A program made the translations under genes and the position numbers. From assembly GCA_003140215.1 (NCBI GenBank), contig PLJL01000004.1, positions 1,209,762 to 1,273,761 on the forward strand: DNA of 64,000 nucleotides, written 5' to 3'. The notes under the pieces are model-generated. The model had not been told where the DNA came from. It made no database searches and saw nothing but the letters and a program-made list of their open reading frames with translations. The stretch is from Vulcanimicrobiota bacterium (lineage in GTDB: Bacteria > Vulcanimicrobiota > Vulcanimicrobiia > Vulcanimicrobiales > Vulcanimicrobiaceae). Position 1 is the stretch's first letter. The number at the start of each line of letters is the position of its first letter. Of this stretch, positions 43,376 through 52,793 are shown piece by piece.

Positions 43376-45109
43376 ATGCATACACTAGAACGGCCCGCCA
43401 CCAACGGCCACGTCACCAGCGTCATCCTAAAAGCGCCGCTGCGGCGTCGACCGCGCTGGTGGTTCATCGTCGCCGCGGTGGTGTTGATCGCGGCCATCGT
43501 CGCCACGGTCGTTGTCGTGCGCTCGCGCGCAGCGGCCGTTGAGTATGCGACCGTCCCGGTGCAGACGGGGTCGCTCGCGCAAACCGTGACGGCCAGCGGA
43601 ACGCTCAACCCGCAGAACACGATCAGCATCGGCAGTCAGGTCTCCGGCATCATCAGCGAGATCGACGCCGACTTCAACTCGCACGTGCGCAAGGGGCAGG
43701 TGCTCGCGAAACTCGACCCGACGACGCTGCAGGCGCAGCTCGATCAGGCCCAAGCAACGCTCGCCCAAAGTGCCGCTCAGGCGCAGGCGTCCGGCGCGAC
43801 CGCCGGCGGTGGCCCGGCTTCGGTAGCAGTCGCTCAGGCGAACGCCCTAGCCGCCGCCGCCGGTGCACGCGTCGCTGCGTCCAACGCCGTCGCGTCCAAC
43901 GCCGCGATCGCGACGGCGCAGTCCAACGTGACCAAAGCGCAGAGCGCGGTCGTCCTCGCGCAGCAGACCGTCTCGCGCGATACGCAGCTGCTCTCGCAGG
44001 GCTACATCGCGCAGAGCCAAGCCGATGCCGACAAGTCCAACGAGGTCGCGGCGCAGAGCGCGGTCGACGCTGCGCGCGTCGCGGTCGGACAAGCCCAGGC
44101 TCAGGCGCAGGCGTCCGTGGCGCAGGTCGCGCAGGCGAACGCGCAGCAGGCCGGCCAGTCGGCGCAGACCGGCGTATCCGACGCTACGGCGCAGACCGAG
44201 GCCGCACAGCACGATGCCGCCGTCGCCGCGATCGGCATTCAGCGCGCGCAAGTCACGGTTGCGGAGCAAAATCTCGCCCACACGATCATCACGTCGCCGG
44301 TAACCGGCACCGTGATCTCGCGCCAGGTCTCGATCGGGCAAACCGTTGCCGCGAGCCTGCAGACGCCGACGCTGTTCACCATCGCTCAAGACCTCACCAA
44401 GATGGAGCTCGACCTCGCGGCCGGCGAACCCGATATCGGGCGCGTGACCGCGGGTGACACGGTGAACTTCAGCGTGCTCGCGTACCCCAATCGCACCTTC
44501 ACCGCGAAGGTCGCGCAGGTGCGGCAGAACCCGACCATCGTCTCGAACGTCGTGACCTACACCGTCGTCGTCTACGTCGCGAACCAGGACAGCGCGCTGC
44601 GTCCCGGCATGACGGCAAATGCCACGATCGAGGTGGCGCACGTCGACAACGCCACGATCGTTCCGGTCGCCGCGTTCACGTACACGCCGCCCGCCGGCGC
44701 AGTCAATCGCACGCCCCGCAACCGCGGCGCGGGCACCGGCGCGAACGGCGCATCGAAGAGCGCGCAGGGCGGTGCGGCTAGCACCGGCTCGAGCGGCGGA
44801 TCGGCATCGCCGTGGGGTTCCACGAGCGCGTCGAGCGGCGGCGCGGTCACCTCGGGCTCGTCCGGACGGATCTTCGTCCTGCGCGGCGGCAAGCTGATCG
44901 TGGTTCCGGTCAAAGTCGGTCTCGTCGGTGACACGCAGGCTTCGGTGACACCGCTGCGCGGCACGCTCGGTGCGAACGATCAGATCGTTACCGGCGACAA
45001 CCGCAATGCGAAGGGCGGGTCGACGAACACGAATACCCGCAACATCCTCACCGGCGGCGGCGGCGGTGGCCCGCGCGGCGGCGGCGGCGGCGGCCGTCCG
45101 GGAGGGTAG
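43376..45109 (+). CDS. MacA-like efflux adaptor (HlyD family)
   Basis: 577 residues, longer than typical MacA (about 370). One membrane anchor (WWFIVAAVVLIAAIVATVVVV, about 28-48), then the barrel-sandwich start TVTASGTLNPQNTISIGSQVSGIISEI. A long Ala/Gln-rich coiled-coil hairpin (about 110-300) follows, then the second lipoyl half ITSPVTGTVISRQVSIGQTV. A Gly/Ser-rich insert lies near 445-500 and an RGG/GGGG-rich tail at the end, both unusual. It links the inner-membrane pump to an outer-membrane channel. It is followed after 2 bases by its ATPase. Confidence 0.9.
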   Translation: MHTLERPATNGHVTSVILKAPLRRRPRWWFIVAAVVLIAAIVATVVVVRSRAAAVEYATVPVQTGSLAQTVTASGTLNPQNTISIGSQVSGIISEIDADFNSHVRKGQVLAKLDPTTLQAQLDQAQATLAQSAAQAQASGATAGGGPASVAVAQANALAAAAGARVAASNAVASNAAIATAQSNVTKAQSAVVLAQQTVSRDTQLLSQGYIAQSQADADKSNEVAAQSAVDAARVAVGQAQAQAQASVAQVAQANAQQAGQSAQTGVSDATAQTEAAQHDAAVAAIGIQRAQVTVAEQNLAHTIITSPVTGTVISRQVSIGQTVAASLQTPTLFTIAQDLTKMELDLAAGEPDIGRVTAGDTVNFSVLAYPNRTFTAKVAQVRQNPTIVSNVVTYTVVVYVANQDSALRPGMTANATIEVAHVDNATIVPVAAFTYTPPAGAVNRTPRNRGAGTGANGASKSAQGGAASTGSSGGSASPWGSTSASSGGAVTSGSSGRIFVLRGGKLIVVPVKVGLVGDTQASVTPLRGTLGANDQIVTGDNRNAKGGSTNTNTRNILTGGGGGGPRGGGGGGRPGG

Positions 45110-45111
45110 TC

Positions 45112-45815
45112 ATGACTCCCGTCGTCGAGGTGCGCAGCCTGCGCAAGGTCTATCCGCTCGAGGGTGGTGACGACGTCGTCGCGTTGCGCGGCGTCGACCT
45201 CACCATCGAGCCCGGCGAGTTCGTCGCCGTCATGGGGCCGTCGGGCTCGGGCAAGTCGACGTTCATGCACATCGTCGGCCTGCTCGACCGGCCGACCTCC
45301 GGCACGTACCGTTTCGCCGGGCACGAGGTGAGCGCGCTCGATGCCGACGCGCTCGCCGACCTGCGCTCGCGCGCGCTCGGCTTCGTGTTCCAGTCCTACA
45401 ACCTCTTGGCGCGCACCACGGCGATCGAAAACGTCGAGCTGCCCATGGTCTACGCCGGCGTCCCAGCCGCGGAGCGGCGGCGCGCGGCGATGGAAGCGCT
45501 CGATGCGGTCGGGTTGGTGAAGTACGCGCAACATCAGCCCAACCAGCTCTCGGGCGGGCAGCAGCAACGCGTGGCGATCGCGCGCTCGATCGTGAACCAG
45601 CCGCAGCTCATCCTCGCCGACGAGCCGACCGGCGCACTCGACACCGTTTCGTCCGAAGACGTGATGGCGCTGTTCGGGCGGCTCAACGCTGAGCGCGGGA
45701 TGACCGTCATGCTGGTCACCCACGAAGCCGACGTTGCGGCGCACGCGCGCCGGCTCGTCAGCTTCCGCGACGGCCACATTATCTCGGACGAACCCGTGCG
45801 CGCGAAGGTACTTGT

Positions 45816-45819
<4 letters not shown>
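45112..45819 (+). CDS. MacB-type ABC transporter ATPase
   Basis: 235 residues of the MacB/LolD ATPase class. Walker A is GPSGSGKST, Q-loop VFQSYNLL, signature LSGGQQQR, Walker B LILADEPTGALD and switch VTHEAD. In E. coli MacB the ATPase and permease are one chain; here they are separate. ATGA overlaps the permease gene. Confidence 0.93.
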
Positions 45820-47036
<1,217 letters not shown>

Positions 47037-47052
47037 GCCGGAACGCGTATCG

Positions 47053-47150
47053 GAAGGTTCGGAGGGTAGCTCAAGCAAACAGGACTAATGGCCTAACGGA
47101 AAAGGTGGGCCAGATCACCTAAACTCCTGCCCCTGAGCCTCCGAACCTTC
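47053..47150 (+). ncRNA. Structured leader RNA with predicted pseudoknot
   Basis: The arms GAAGGTTCGGAGG (47053-47065) and CCTCCGAACCTTC (47138-47150) pair perfectly over 13 bp. Inside, CTCA (47070-47073) pairs with TGAG (47134-47137), CAGGA (47080-47084) with TCCTG (47125-47129), and TGGCC (47089-47093) with GGCCA (47108-47112). The loop of that last helix holds AGGTG (47103-47107), complementary to CACCT (47116-47120), which would make an H-type pseudoknot. The structure ends directly before the start of the CAP-domain gene. I match it to no known riboswitch class. It could also terminate the efflux operon. Confidence 0.6.
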
Positions 47151-47154
47151 ATGC

Positions 47155-47661
47155 ATGACGTCAATCGTTGCCATGATGGCGGCGGTGTTCGGGCTCTCGC
47201 CGGTATTGGTGGGAGCCTCTGGGGGGCAGGAAGCCCCGATCGCCATCTCTTTCGTGAACCCGCACTACCCGCAGCCGGTCGTCGAGCAAGCGCGAGCGCT
47301 GGCCGACGACGTGAACGCCGAACGCGCGAAGCGCGGCTTGCCGGCGCTGGCGCGCGACGAGGCACTGGACCGGTTCGCCTACGCCAAGGCGATGGAGATG
47401 GCCGCCCGGGGGTACTTCGGGCACACCGATCCCGACGGGGTCACCTTCCAGGACCGTTTGCGCGCGTGGCACTGGACCACGACCTACGCCGCCGAGAACA
47501 TCGCGTTCGACCGCGACGAGCCGCACGCGCACGCGGCGTTCATGAACAGCGAACCGCACGCGCGCAACCTGCTCGACCGCAACGAGCGGCGCATCGGTGT
47601 CGCGGTGGTGACCGTCGGCGAGCACGAGACGTTCTACGTCGAGGACTTCTCCGCCAACTGA
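47155..47661 (+). CDS. CAP/SCP (YkwD-like) extracellular domain protein
   Basis: 168 residues with a hydrophobic N-terminal export signal (IVAMMAAVFGLSPVLVGA). The CAP fold then shows ADDVNAERAKRGLPALARDEALDRFAYAKAMEMA, GYFGHTDPDG, AENIAF and the closing GVAVVTVGEHETFYVEDFS. CAP proteins are secreted or wall-bound with varied ligands. The start has no ribosome-binding site because the leader helix ends 4 bases before ATG 47155. An ATG at 47173 is an alternative. Expression is therefore likely to depend on that structure. Confidence 0.87.
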   Translation: MTSIVAMMAAVFGLSPVLVGASGGQEAPIAISFVNPHYPQPVVEQARALADDVNAERAKRGLPALARDEALDRFAYAKAMEMAARGYFGHTDPDGVTFQDRLRAWHWTTTYAAENIAFDRDEPHAHAAFMNSEPHARNLLDRNERRIGVAVVTVGEHETFYVEDFSAN

Positions 47662-47676
47662 CGTCCGGCCGGTCGC

Positions 47677-48543
47677 TCACGCGCCGGGAAACCAAAAATT
47701 CGCTTGCCCCGTACCGATGGCGGCCTCGTAACGGCCGTACTGGATCCCGGGCGTCGTCCAGGCGCGCGCTCCGTGCGCCCCGGCCAGCACGAGGTAGTGC
47801 GCGAAGCGCCCTTCGGGCGAACAGCGCCGCCGGAACTCGTCGGCATGATCGATCGCGGCGGCGTGGTCGCCGGCGCGCCACCAATCCATGATCCGCTCGT
47901 CGAACGCACGCAGCGCGGGATCGCTCACGTCGCCGGGGTCGGCGCTCGCGCGCTCGCGGATAACCGCCAGCGGCCAGAAGCGGTGCGACATCCCGCCCGA
48001 CGCGACGAGCACGACGCGCCGCCCGCCGCGCGCGGCCGCCGCCGCGATCGCCTCGCCGAAGCGCAGGTTCGGCTCGACCTCGGCCGTGTCGAGCACCGAG
48101 ATCGGCAGCACGCGCTTGCGCGCCGGCCCGGGATTGTAGTAGTGCATCGGGTTGAGCGTTCCGTAGTGCACCGGCAGGCCGCGGTGCGCCGACGCCTCGG
48201 CGGGGACGCCGCGCGCTCGCGCCTCCTCCGCGATGAGCGCCGCCAGCTCGGGATCGCCGGGATGGTCGTAAGCGTACTCGTGGATCATCCACGGGATCTC
48301 GTCGGAGGTGTAGAGACCTTCGTGGCGGTCGTGCGCGTTGAGGATGAACTCGAGCGTCGAGTGCCAGTGGGTGTCGATGACGACGAAGGTGTCGAAATCG
48401 AGCGCGTCGAGCCGCTCGCGCTTGAGCTGCGGCAGCGCGTCGTAAAACGTCGACACGCTCTCGCCCATGTACGCCTGGCGCGCCGCGGGCTCGAGGATCA
48501 TCAACCGCGGCACGTGGGTCGAGAACAGCCCTCCGACGATCAC
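47677..48543 (-). CDS. LigB-type extradiol ring-cleavage dioxygenase
   Basis: 288 residues of the class III (LigB) extradiol dioxygenases, which open catechol-type rings with Fe(II). It starts GGLFSTHVPRL, where the His is a likely iron ligand, and shows FVVIDTHWHST, GLPVHYGTLNPMHYY and VASGGMSHRFWP (the catalytic-His region). GTG 48543 uses CAGGG of a dispersed repeat as its ribosome-binding site 8 bases upstream. It is the last gene of a four-gene run with a di-iron protein, aldehyde dehydrogenase and aldolase. Confidence 0.87.
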   Translation of the reverse strand: MIVGGLFSTHVPRLMILEPAARQAYMGESVSTFYDALPQLKRERLDALDFDTFVVIDTHWHSTLEFILNAHDRHEGLYTSDEIPWMIHEYAYDHPGDPELAALIAEEARARGVPAEASAHRGLPVHYGTLNPMHYYNPGPARKRVLPISVLDTAEVEPNLRFGEAIAAAAARGGRRVVLVASGGMSHRFWPLAVIRERASADPGDVSDPALRAFDERIMDWWRAGDHAAAIDHADEFRRRCSPEGRFAHYLVLAGAHGARAWTTPGIQYGRYEAAIGTGQANFWFPGA

Positions 48544-48548
48544 CCGGT

Positions 48549-48569
48549 TTACCCTGAGCTTGTCGAAGG
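48549..48569 (-). repeat. Dispersed short repeat, copy 2
   Basis: Minus-strand copy matching CCTTCGACRRGCTCAGG followed by GTAA. Its TAA is the stop codon of the di-iron gene and its CAGGG is the ribosome-binding site of the LigB gene. Confidence 0.75.
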
Positions 48570-49448
48570 GCGCGGGGTGAACGCGTCCTGCGGCGTCCAG
48601 CCGTCGGGGCCTTTGTAGCGCATCGGCGGCAAGTTCGGGATCTTCGAGCGGAAGACCAGATACTGCCGGAAGCCGTCGAACTCGAAGGTGCGCTTGTCGG
48701 CGATCATCCCGGCCTCGTAGAGCGAGTGCGCGATCGCCGAGTCGCGCCCGAGCTTGCGGATCGTGATCGGCAGCAGCCGCTCCTCGAGGTCGAGGATGCG
48801 AAAGACCGCCTCCTCGGGGTCCGGCGCCGTCTCGATCGCTTCGCGCACGACGCGCAGCCCGGTTCCGATGTGGCGCACCTCGTCGTGCATGACGTACTCG
48901 TAGGTATACGCGGTGGCGAGGTCGCCGTACTTGCGCGCGAGCTCGGCGATCGAGTTGAACAGCACGTGGGCGGAGTAGGCCTCGAGCGTGCAGACCTGGC
49001 CGTAGACGATCTCGACGAAGGTCGGCAACCCGTTGACGAAGCGGAACAGCTCGGTCTGCTCGTACGGAACCTCCAGCGCATCGGCGAGGTCGAGATCGCG
49101 GATGCGGCGCCACTCGATCTGGGTGTGGCGCACCTCGTCCAGCATGTGGGTGGCGTAGAAATACTGGATCGACGGCCGGTTGGTCTTGGTGATGATCTGG
49201 GCGACCTGAGCGGTCGTCTGCGCTTCGCCCCAGCAGGTCGTCAGCATGATCGGCCGCATCGCATGGCGGTACTCGGCGCTCAGCTCGGGATCGTGCGTCT
49301 TGTGCTCGCGGTATTTCTCGAGCAGTGCCTTCGTGTCGCGGTATTGGTGCTCGATGTACTCTTCGTAGGACTCCAGCGATCCGAAGGTGCGCAACTCCGC
49401 GTCGGGCACGACCCTCGGAATGACGGTGACCGAATTCACGAACGACAT
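48549..49448 (-). CDS. Di-iron monooxygenase hydroxylase-like protein
   Basis: 299 residues in the ferritin-like fold. Metal motifs are spaced as in bacterial multicomponent monooxygenase hydroxylases: Glu75 (CWGEAQ), DEVRH (104-108), Glu156 region (TLEAYSAH) and DEVRH (189-193). It probably hydroxylates an aromatic or alkyl substrate, feeding the dioxygenase encoded next, but no reductase or coupling protein is in the window. The last codons (RPSTSSG) and the stop are encoded by the dispersed repeat. Confidence 0.78.
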   Translation of the reverse strand: MSFVNSVTVIPRVVPDAELRTFGSLESYEEYIEHQYRDTKALLEKYREHKTHDPELSAEYRHAMRPIMLTTCWGEAQTTAQVAQIITKTNRPSIQYFYATHMLDEVRHTQIEWRRIRDLDLADALEVPYEQTELFRFVNGLPTFVEIVYGQVCTLEAYSAHVLFNSIAELARKYGDLATAYTYEYVMHDEVRHIGTGLRVVREAIETAPDPEEAVFRILDLEERLLPITIRKLGRDSAIAHSLYEAGMIADKRTFEFDGFRQYLVFRSKIPNLPPMRYKGPDGWTPQDAFTPRPSTSSG

Positions 49449-49462
49449 AGCCTACACGTCCC

Positions 49463-49483
49463 CCTTCGACGAGCTCAGGGTGA
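49463..49483 (+). repeat. Dispersed short repeat, copy 3
   Basis: Plus-strand copy in the 43-base gap between the aldehyde dehydrogenase stop and the di-iron gene start. It differs from copy 2 by few bases and is inverted relative to it, so 48.55-49.48 kb is bracketed by an inverted pair around the di-iron gene. Confidence 0.75.
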
Positions 49484-49491
49484 TACGGAAT

Positions 49492-50943
49492 TTAGTATGC
49501 AATGCACACCAGCTTCGGCTCGGTGAAGAAGTCCAGCGACCAGCGGCCGCCTTCGCGGCCCAGACCGCTCATCCCGACGCCGCCGAACGGCTGGCGCAGG
49601 TCGCGCAAGAAGTATCCGTTGATCCAGCACATCCCGGCCCGCACGGCTTGCGCGAAGCGCAGCCCGGTCGCGACGTTGGCGGTCCAAGCATAGGCCGAAA
49701 GCCCGAACCGCGTGGCGTTGGCGCGCCGCACGACCTCGTCGAGCGTGTCGAAGCGAAACACCGAAAGCACCGGCCCGAAGACCTCTTCGCGAGCGATGGT
49801 CTGCGACTCGTCGCGCGGTGCGAAGATCGTCGGCCCGAGATAGTTGCCGCCCGCCAGCGCCGGATCGCTGGGCCGCGTGCCGCGCAGCAGCGCCTCCACG
49901 CCGTCCGCGTCGGCTTGGGCGCAGAAGCGCTCGACGCGCTCGCGATGCTGCGCCGTGATCAGCGGCCCCAAATCGCTCGCGTGCGATTGCGGGTCGCCTA
50001 CGCGCAGCGCGCCCACGCGCTCGAGGTAGCGCGCCAAGAAGCGTTCGTAGATCCTGCTCTGCACGTACAGCCGCGTGCCGGCGAGGCAGACCTGTCCGCT
50101 ATGGCGGAACATCGCCAGCACGCTGCCCTCGACCGCCAGCTCGAGATCGGCGTCGTCGAAGACCACGTTCGCGGACTTGCCGCCCAGCTCGAGGGTGACT
50201 TTTTTGAGGCCCGGCGCGGCCGCCGTGTTGATCGCGATGCCGGTCGGCTCGCTGCCCGTGAACGCGACCGCGTCGACGCGCGGGTCGGCGACGAGCGGCG
50301 CGCCGACCTCGGGCCCGAAACCGGTCACGACGTTCACCACGCCGTTGGGAACGCCGGCTTGGGTGCACAGCTCCGCCAGTCGCAGGGTCGACAGCGGGGT
50401 CAACTCCGACGGCTTGAGCACGCAGGTGTTTCCCGCCGCAATCGCCGGCGCGATCTTCCACGTCGCCTGCATGAGCGGCGAGTTCCAGGGCGTCAGCAGC
50501 GCGCACACGCCGACCGGTTCGTCGCGCACGATCGACGCGATCTCGCGCTGCGCGCCCAAGAACGGCTTACGCTCGAAGAACGCGCTCTGCTCGCGCTGCT
50601 CGATCGCGCCGGCGAAGAACGCGCAGTTGTCGGCGGCGCGCGGAACGTCGCGCTCCGCGGTCTCGCGATACGGTTTGCCGGCGTCGCGCGACTCCAGCCG
50701 CGCGAGCTCGTCGCGTTCGGCCAGCAGCAGCTCGGCGAGCCTGCGCAAGACCTTGGCCCGGTCGCCGGCGCTGCTGCGCGGCCAGGGTCCGTCGTCGAAC
50801 GCCCGCCGTGCCGCGCCGACGGCCCGGTCGACGTCCGCGGCGGCACCGCGCGCGATCTGCGCGAAAACGCTACCGCTGGCCGGATCGACGTCGTCGTAGG
50901 TCGCGCCGCTCGCGGCTTCGACCGCCGCGCCGTCGATCCACAT
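49492..50943 (-). CDS. Aldehyde dehydrogenase, semialdehyde type
   Basis: 483 residues of the NAD-dependent ALDH superfamily. TPWNSPLMQATWKIAPAIAAGNTCVLKPSELTP forms the cofactor site. The catalytic Glu is in LELGGKSANVVF and the Cys in HSGQVCLAGTR. It resembles 5-carboxymethyl-2-hydroxymuconate or 2-hydroxymuconate semialdehyde dehydrogenases, and the LigB gene supports that. ATG 50943 overlaps the aldolase stop by one base (ATGA-type TGATG). Confidence 0.9.
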   Translation of the reverse strand: MWIDGAAVEAASGATYDDVDPASGSVFAQIARGAAADVDRAVGAARRAFDDGPWPRSSAGDRAKVLRRLAELLLAERDELARLESRDAGKPYRETAERDVPRAADNCAFFAGAIEQREQSAFFERKPFLGAQREIASIVRDEPVGVCALLTPWNSPLMQATWKIAPAIAAGNTCVLKPSELTPLSTLRLAELCTQAGVPNGVVNVVTGFGPEVGAPLVADPRVDAVAFTGSEPTGIAINTAAAPGLKKVTLELGGKSANVVFDDADLELAVEGSVLAMFRHSGQVCLAGTRLYVQSRIYERFLARYLERVGALRVGDPQSHASDLGPLITAQHRERVERFCAQADADGVEALLRGTRPSDPALAGGNYLGPTIFAPRDESQTIAREEVFGPVLSVFRFDTLDEVVRRANATRFGLSAYAWTANVATGLRFAQAVRAGMCWINGYFLRDLRQPFGGVGMSGLGREGGRWSLDFFTEPKLVCIAY

Positions 50944-51893
50944 CACTGCAGGCTGTGGACCGCGGCGTGCCGGCGCGTCTTCATGGCGGGGACCACCTCG
51001 TACAGCTCGGGGAGCCGTTTGGTGATGCGCTCGGCGGCGTCGTCGGGCGCGAGGTAGGGCGGACGAGGCGGACCCATCTCGATCCCGGTGACGACCGATG
51101 CAGTCGCCTTGGTCATCCCCAGCGCGCCCAGCGCCGCTTCGCCGCCGCGCGGGAACACCCGGTTCAAGCGGCGCTGAATCTCTTGGGCGAGCGCGATGTC
51201 GCCGCGTCTGTAGGCCTCGTCGATCGCCACGCACGCGGGGATCGCGAAGACGTTGATCTGCCCGCCGCCGGAGCCCAGGAGCCGCCCGGTCAAGTACGCG
51301 CGAAAGGTTTGCAGATAGACGGCCCGTCCGGCCAGCGCATCGGCGACTTGCTCGAGGTGCTGCAGATCGGTCTCGACCTCTTTGACGCAAGCCACGTTCT
51401 CGAGCTGCGCGACCTGGGCGAAGAATGCCGGCGACATGTGGAACTTCGACAGCGCCGGGTTGTGATAGACGCAGACCGGCAACAGCTCGGCCTCCGCGAT
51501 GGTGCGGAAATGCTCGAACGCTTCGCGCTCGCCGACCTTCCAGTAGTACGGCGCGATGACGACGGCGCAATCGTAGCCCAGTTCGGCCGCGACGCGCGTC
51601 CAGTGCATCGCTTGGAGCGTCGTCGCGCCGGAGGTCATCGCGAACGCGCTCGCGCCCGGATGCAGGCGGGTCTGCTCGAGCACGACTTCGAGGACGCGCC
51701 GGCGCTCAGCGTCCTCGAGGTGGAGAAACTCGCCGATCGACCCGGTCGCGACGATCCCGGTCGCGCCCTGGGCGAAGCACCAGTCGATCTGGGCGCGCAG
51801 CGCCCCTTCATCGACCGCATAACGGCTGTCCATCGGCGTGACGATGAGCCCGATGACGTCCCGGAACCGGTCGCGAAAGCGCTCGATCTGCAT
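50943..51893 (-). CDS. DapA-family lyase/aldolase
   Basis: 316 residues of the DHDPS/NAL barrel. The GTGSIGEF-type loop (VATGSIGEFLHLED), the Tyr of CVYHNPA and the Schiff-base Lys of ACVKEVETD are in place. The family includes dihydrodipicolinate synthase, sugar-acid aldolases and the hydratase-aldolases of polyaromatic degradation. The operon favours the last, not lysine synthesis. AGGAGG (51898-51903) lies 4 bases before the ATG. First gene of the catabolic operon, with its promoter in the 99-base divergent gap. Confidence 0.87.
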   Translation of the reverse strand: MQIERFRDRFRDVIGLIVTPMDSRYAVDEGALRAQIDWCFAQGATGIVATGSIGEFLHLEDAERRRVLEVVLEQTRLHPGASAFAMTSGATTLQAMHWTRVAAELGYDCAVVIAPYYWKVGEREAFEHFRTIAEAELLPVCVYHNPALSKFHMSPAFFAQVAQLENVACVKEVETDLQHLEQVADALAGRAVYLQTFRAYLTGRLLGSGGGQINVFAIPACVAIDEAYRRGDIALAQEIQRRLNRVFPRGGEAALGALGMTKATASVVTGIEMGPPRPPYLAPDDAAERITKRLPELYEVVPAMKTRRHAAVHSLQ

Positions 51894-51992
51894 GCGGCCT
51901 CCTATCCACCCACGGCGGGCCTTGGCCTGCCCGGCGGGGTATATGGTGTTCGTTGCCGCGACCACCGGGACTCTCTCGCGGCTCGACAGGGA

Positions 51993-52793
51993 ATGCACGC
52001 GATGTCGCATCGACTGCTGGTTTCCGCCTGCCTTGCCACGCTGGTCGCGGCGCCCGTTCCCGCCGGGGCCGCCGAGGCGGGCCGCGCCCTGCGAACGCTC
52101 GACTTCGAAGTCGACGTCCACATCTCAGAGCGCCGTGAAACGCCCGGCGACGGGATCCGTCAGGTTCTGCCGCGGATGGTCATAAAAGGCCAACCGGTCG
52201 GCCCGTCGGACGGGACGAAGGGCAGTGGCGAAGGCACCGCCAGCGCCGCGATCACCGCTAAGGGTTCGATCCGCGTCGCGGTCATCGGCGCGACCGACGA
52301 TGCCGGGCTGATCGTCGACGTCTCGGAGGACGCGACCCAGCGGACGCGGCCCAACGTGCGGGTCGTCATCGGTCCCGACGGCGCGATGGTCTACGACCCG
52401 GCCAATGCGCAGAACCTCACCGAAGAAGAAGGCGCCGTACTGCGCTGGCTCGCGCGCGGCTTCTACGGCGACCACCCGACGGAGCCGGGAACGTCGTGGA
52501 CGATCGACCAGAGCGCCAACGGGCGGACCGACATCGAACGCTATCGCGTCGTCGCCAAAGCCGCGCACCGCGTCACGCTCGACTACGCGCTCGAGGAGAA
52601 AGTCCCGGGCTCCGCGGGCTACAATGCGCTGCGCCAGGGGTCGCTGCTCTACGACGTCGCGATGATCGTTCCGGTGAAGGCGACCTTCCAGAGCCAAGCC
52701 CGCCGCCAAATCGGCGGTGCGTACGACACGACGCGTACCACGATCACGGTGACGCTGACGTCCGACAGCTTCGCGCCGCCGCCTAAGCCTTAG
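51993..52793 (+). CDS. Secreted protein of unknown function
   Basis: 266 residues with a signal peptide at about 1-25 (LLVSACLATLVAAPVPAGA). The mature part is beta-rich (ALRTLDFEVDVHISERRET, IRVAVIGATDDAGLIVDVSED, NVRVVIGPDGAMVYDP), with no Cys. No family recognised. Start ATG 51993; an in-frame ATG lies at 52002. Its last 4 bases overlap the convergent beta-propeller gene. Confidence 0.75.
   Translation: MHAMSHRLLVSACLATLVAAPVPAGAAEAGRALRTLDFEVDVHISERRETPGDGIRQVLPRMVIKGQPVGPSDGTKGSGEGTASAAITAKGSIRVAVIGATDDAGLIVDVSEDATQRTRPNVRVVIGPDGAMVYDPANAQNLTEEEGAVLRWLARGFYGDHPTEPGTSWTIDQSANGRTDIERYRVVAKAAHRVTLDYALEEKVPGSAGYNALRQGSLLYDVAMIVPVKATFQSQARRQIGGAYDTTRTTITVTLTSDSFAPPPKP

Noticed and set aside
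47053-47150. Assignment of the leader RNA to c-di-GMP-I, c-di-AMP or THF riboswitches
   Set aside because: The conserved core sequences of those classes are absent; only the general layout is similar.
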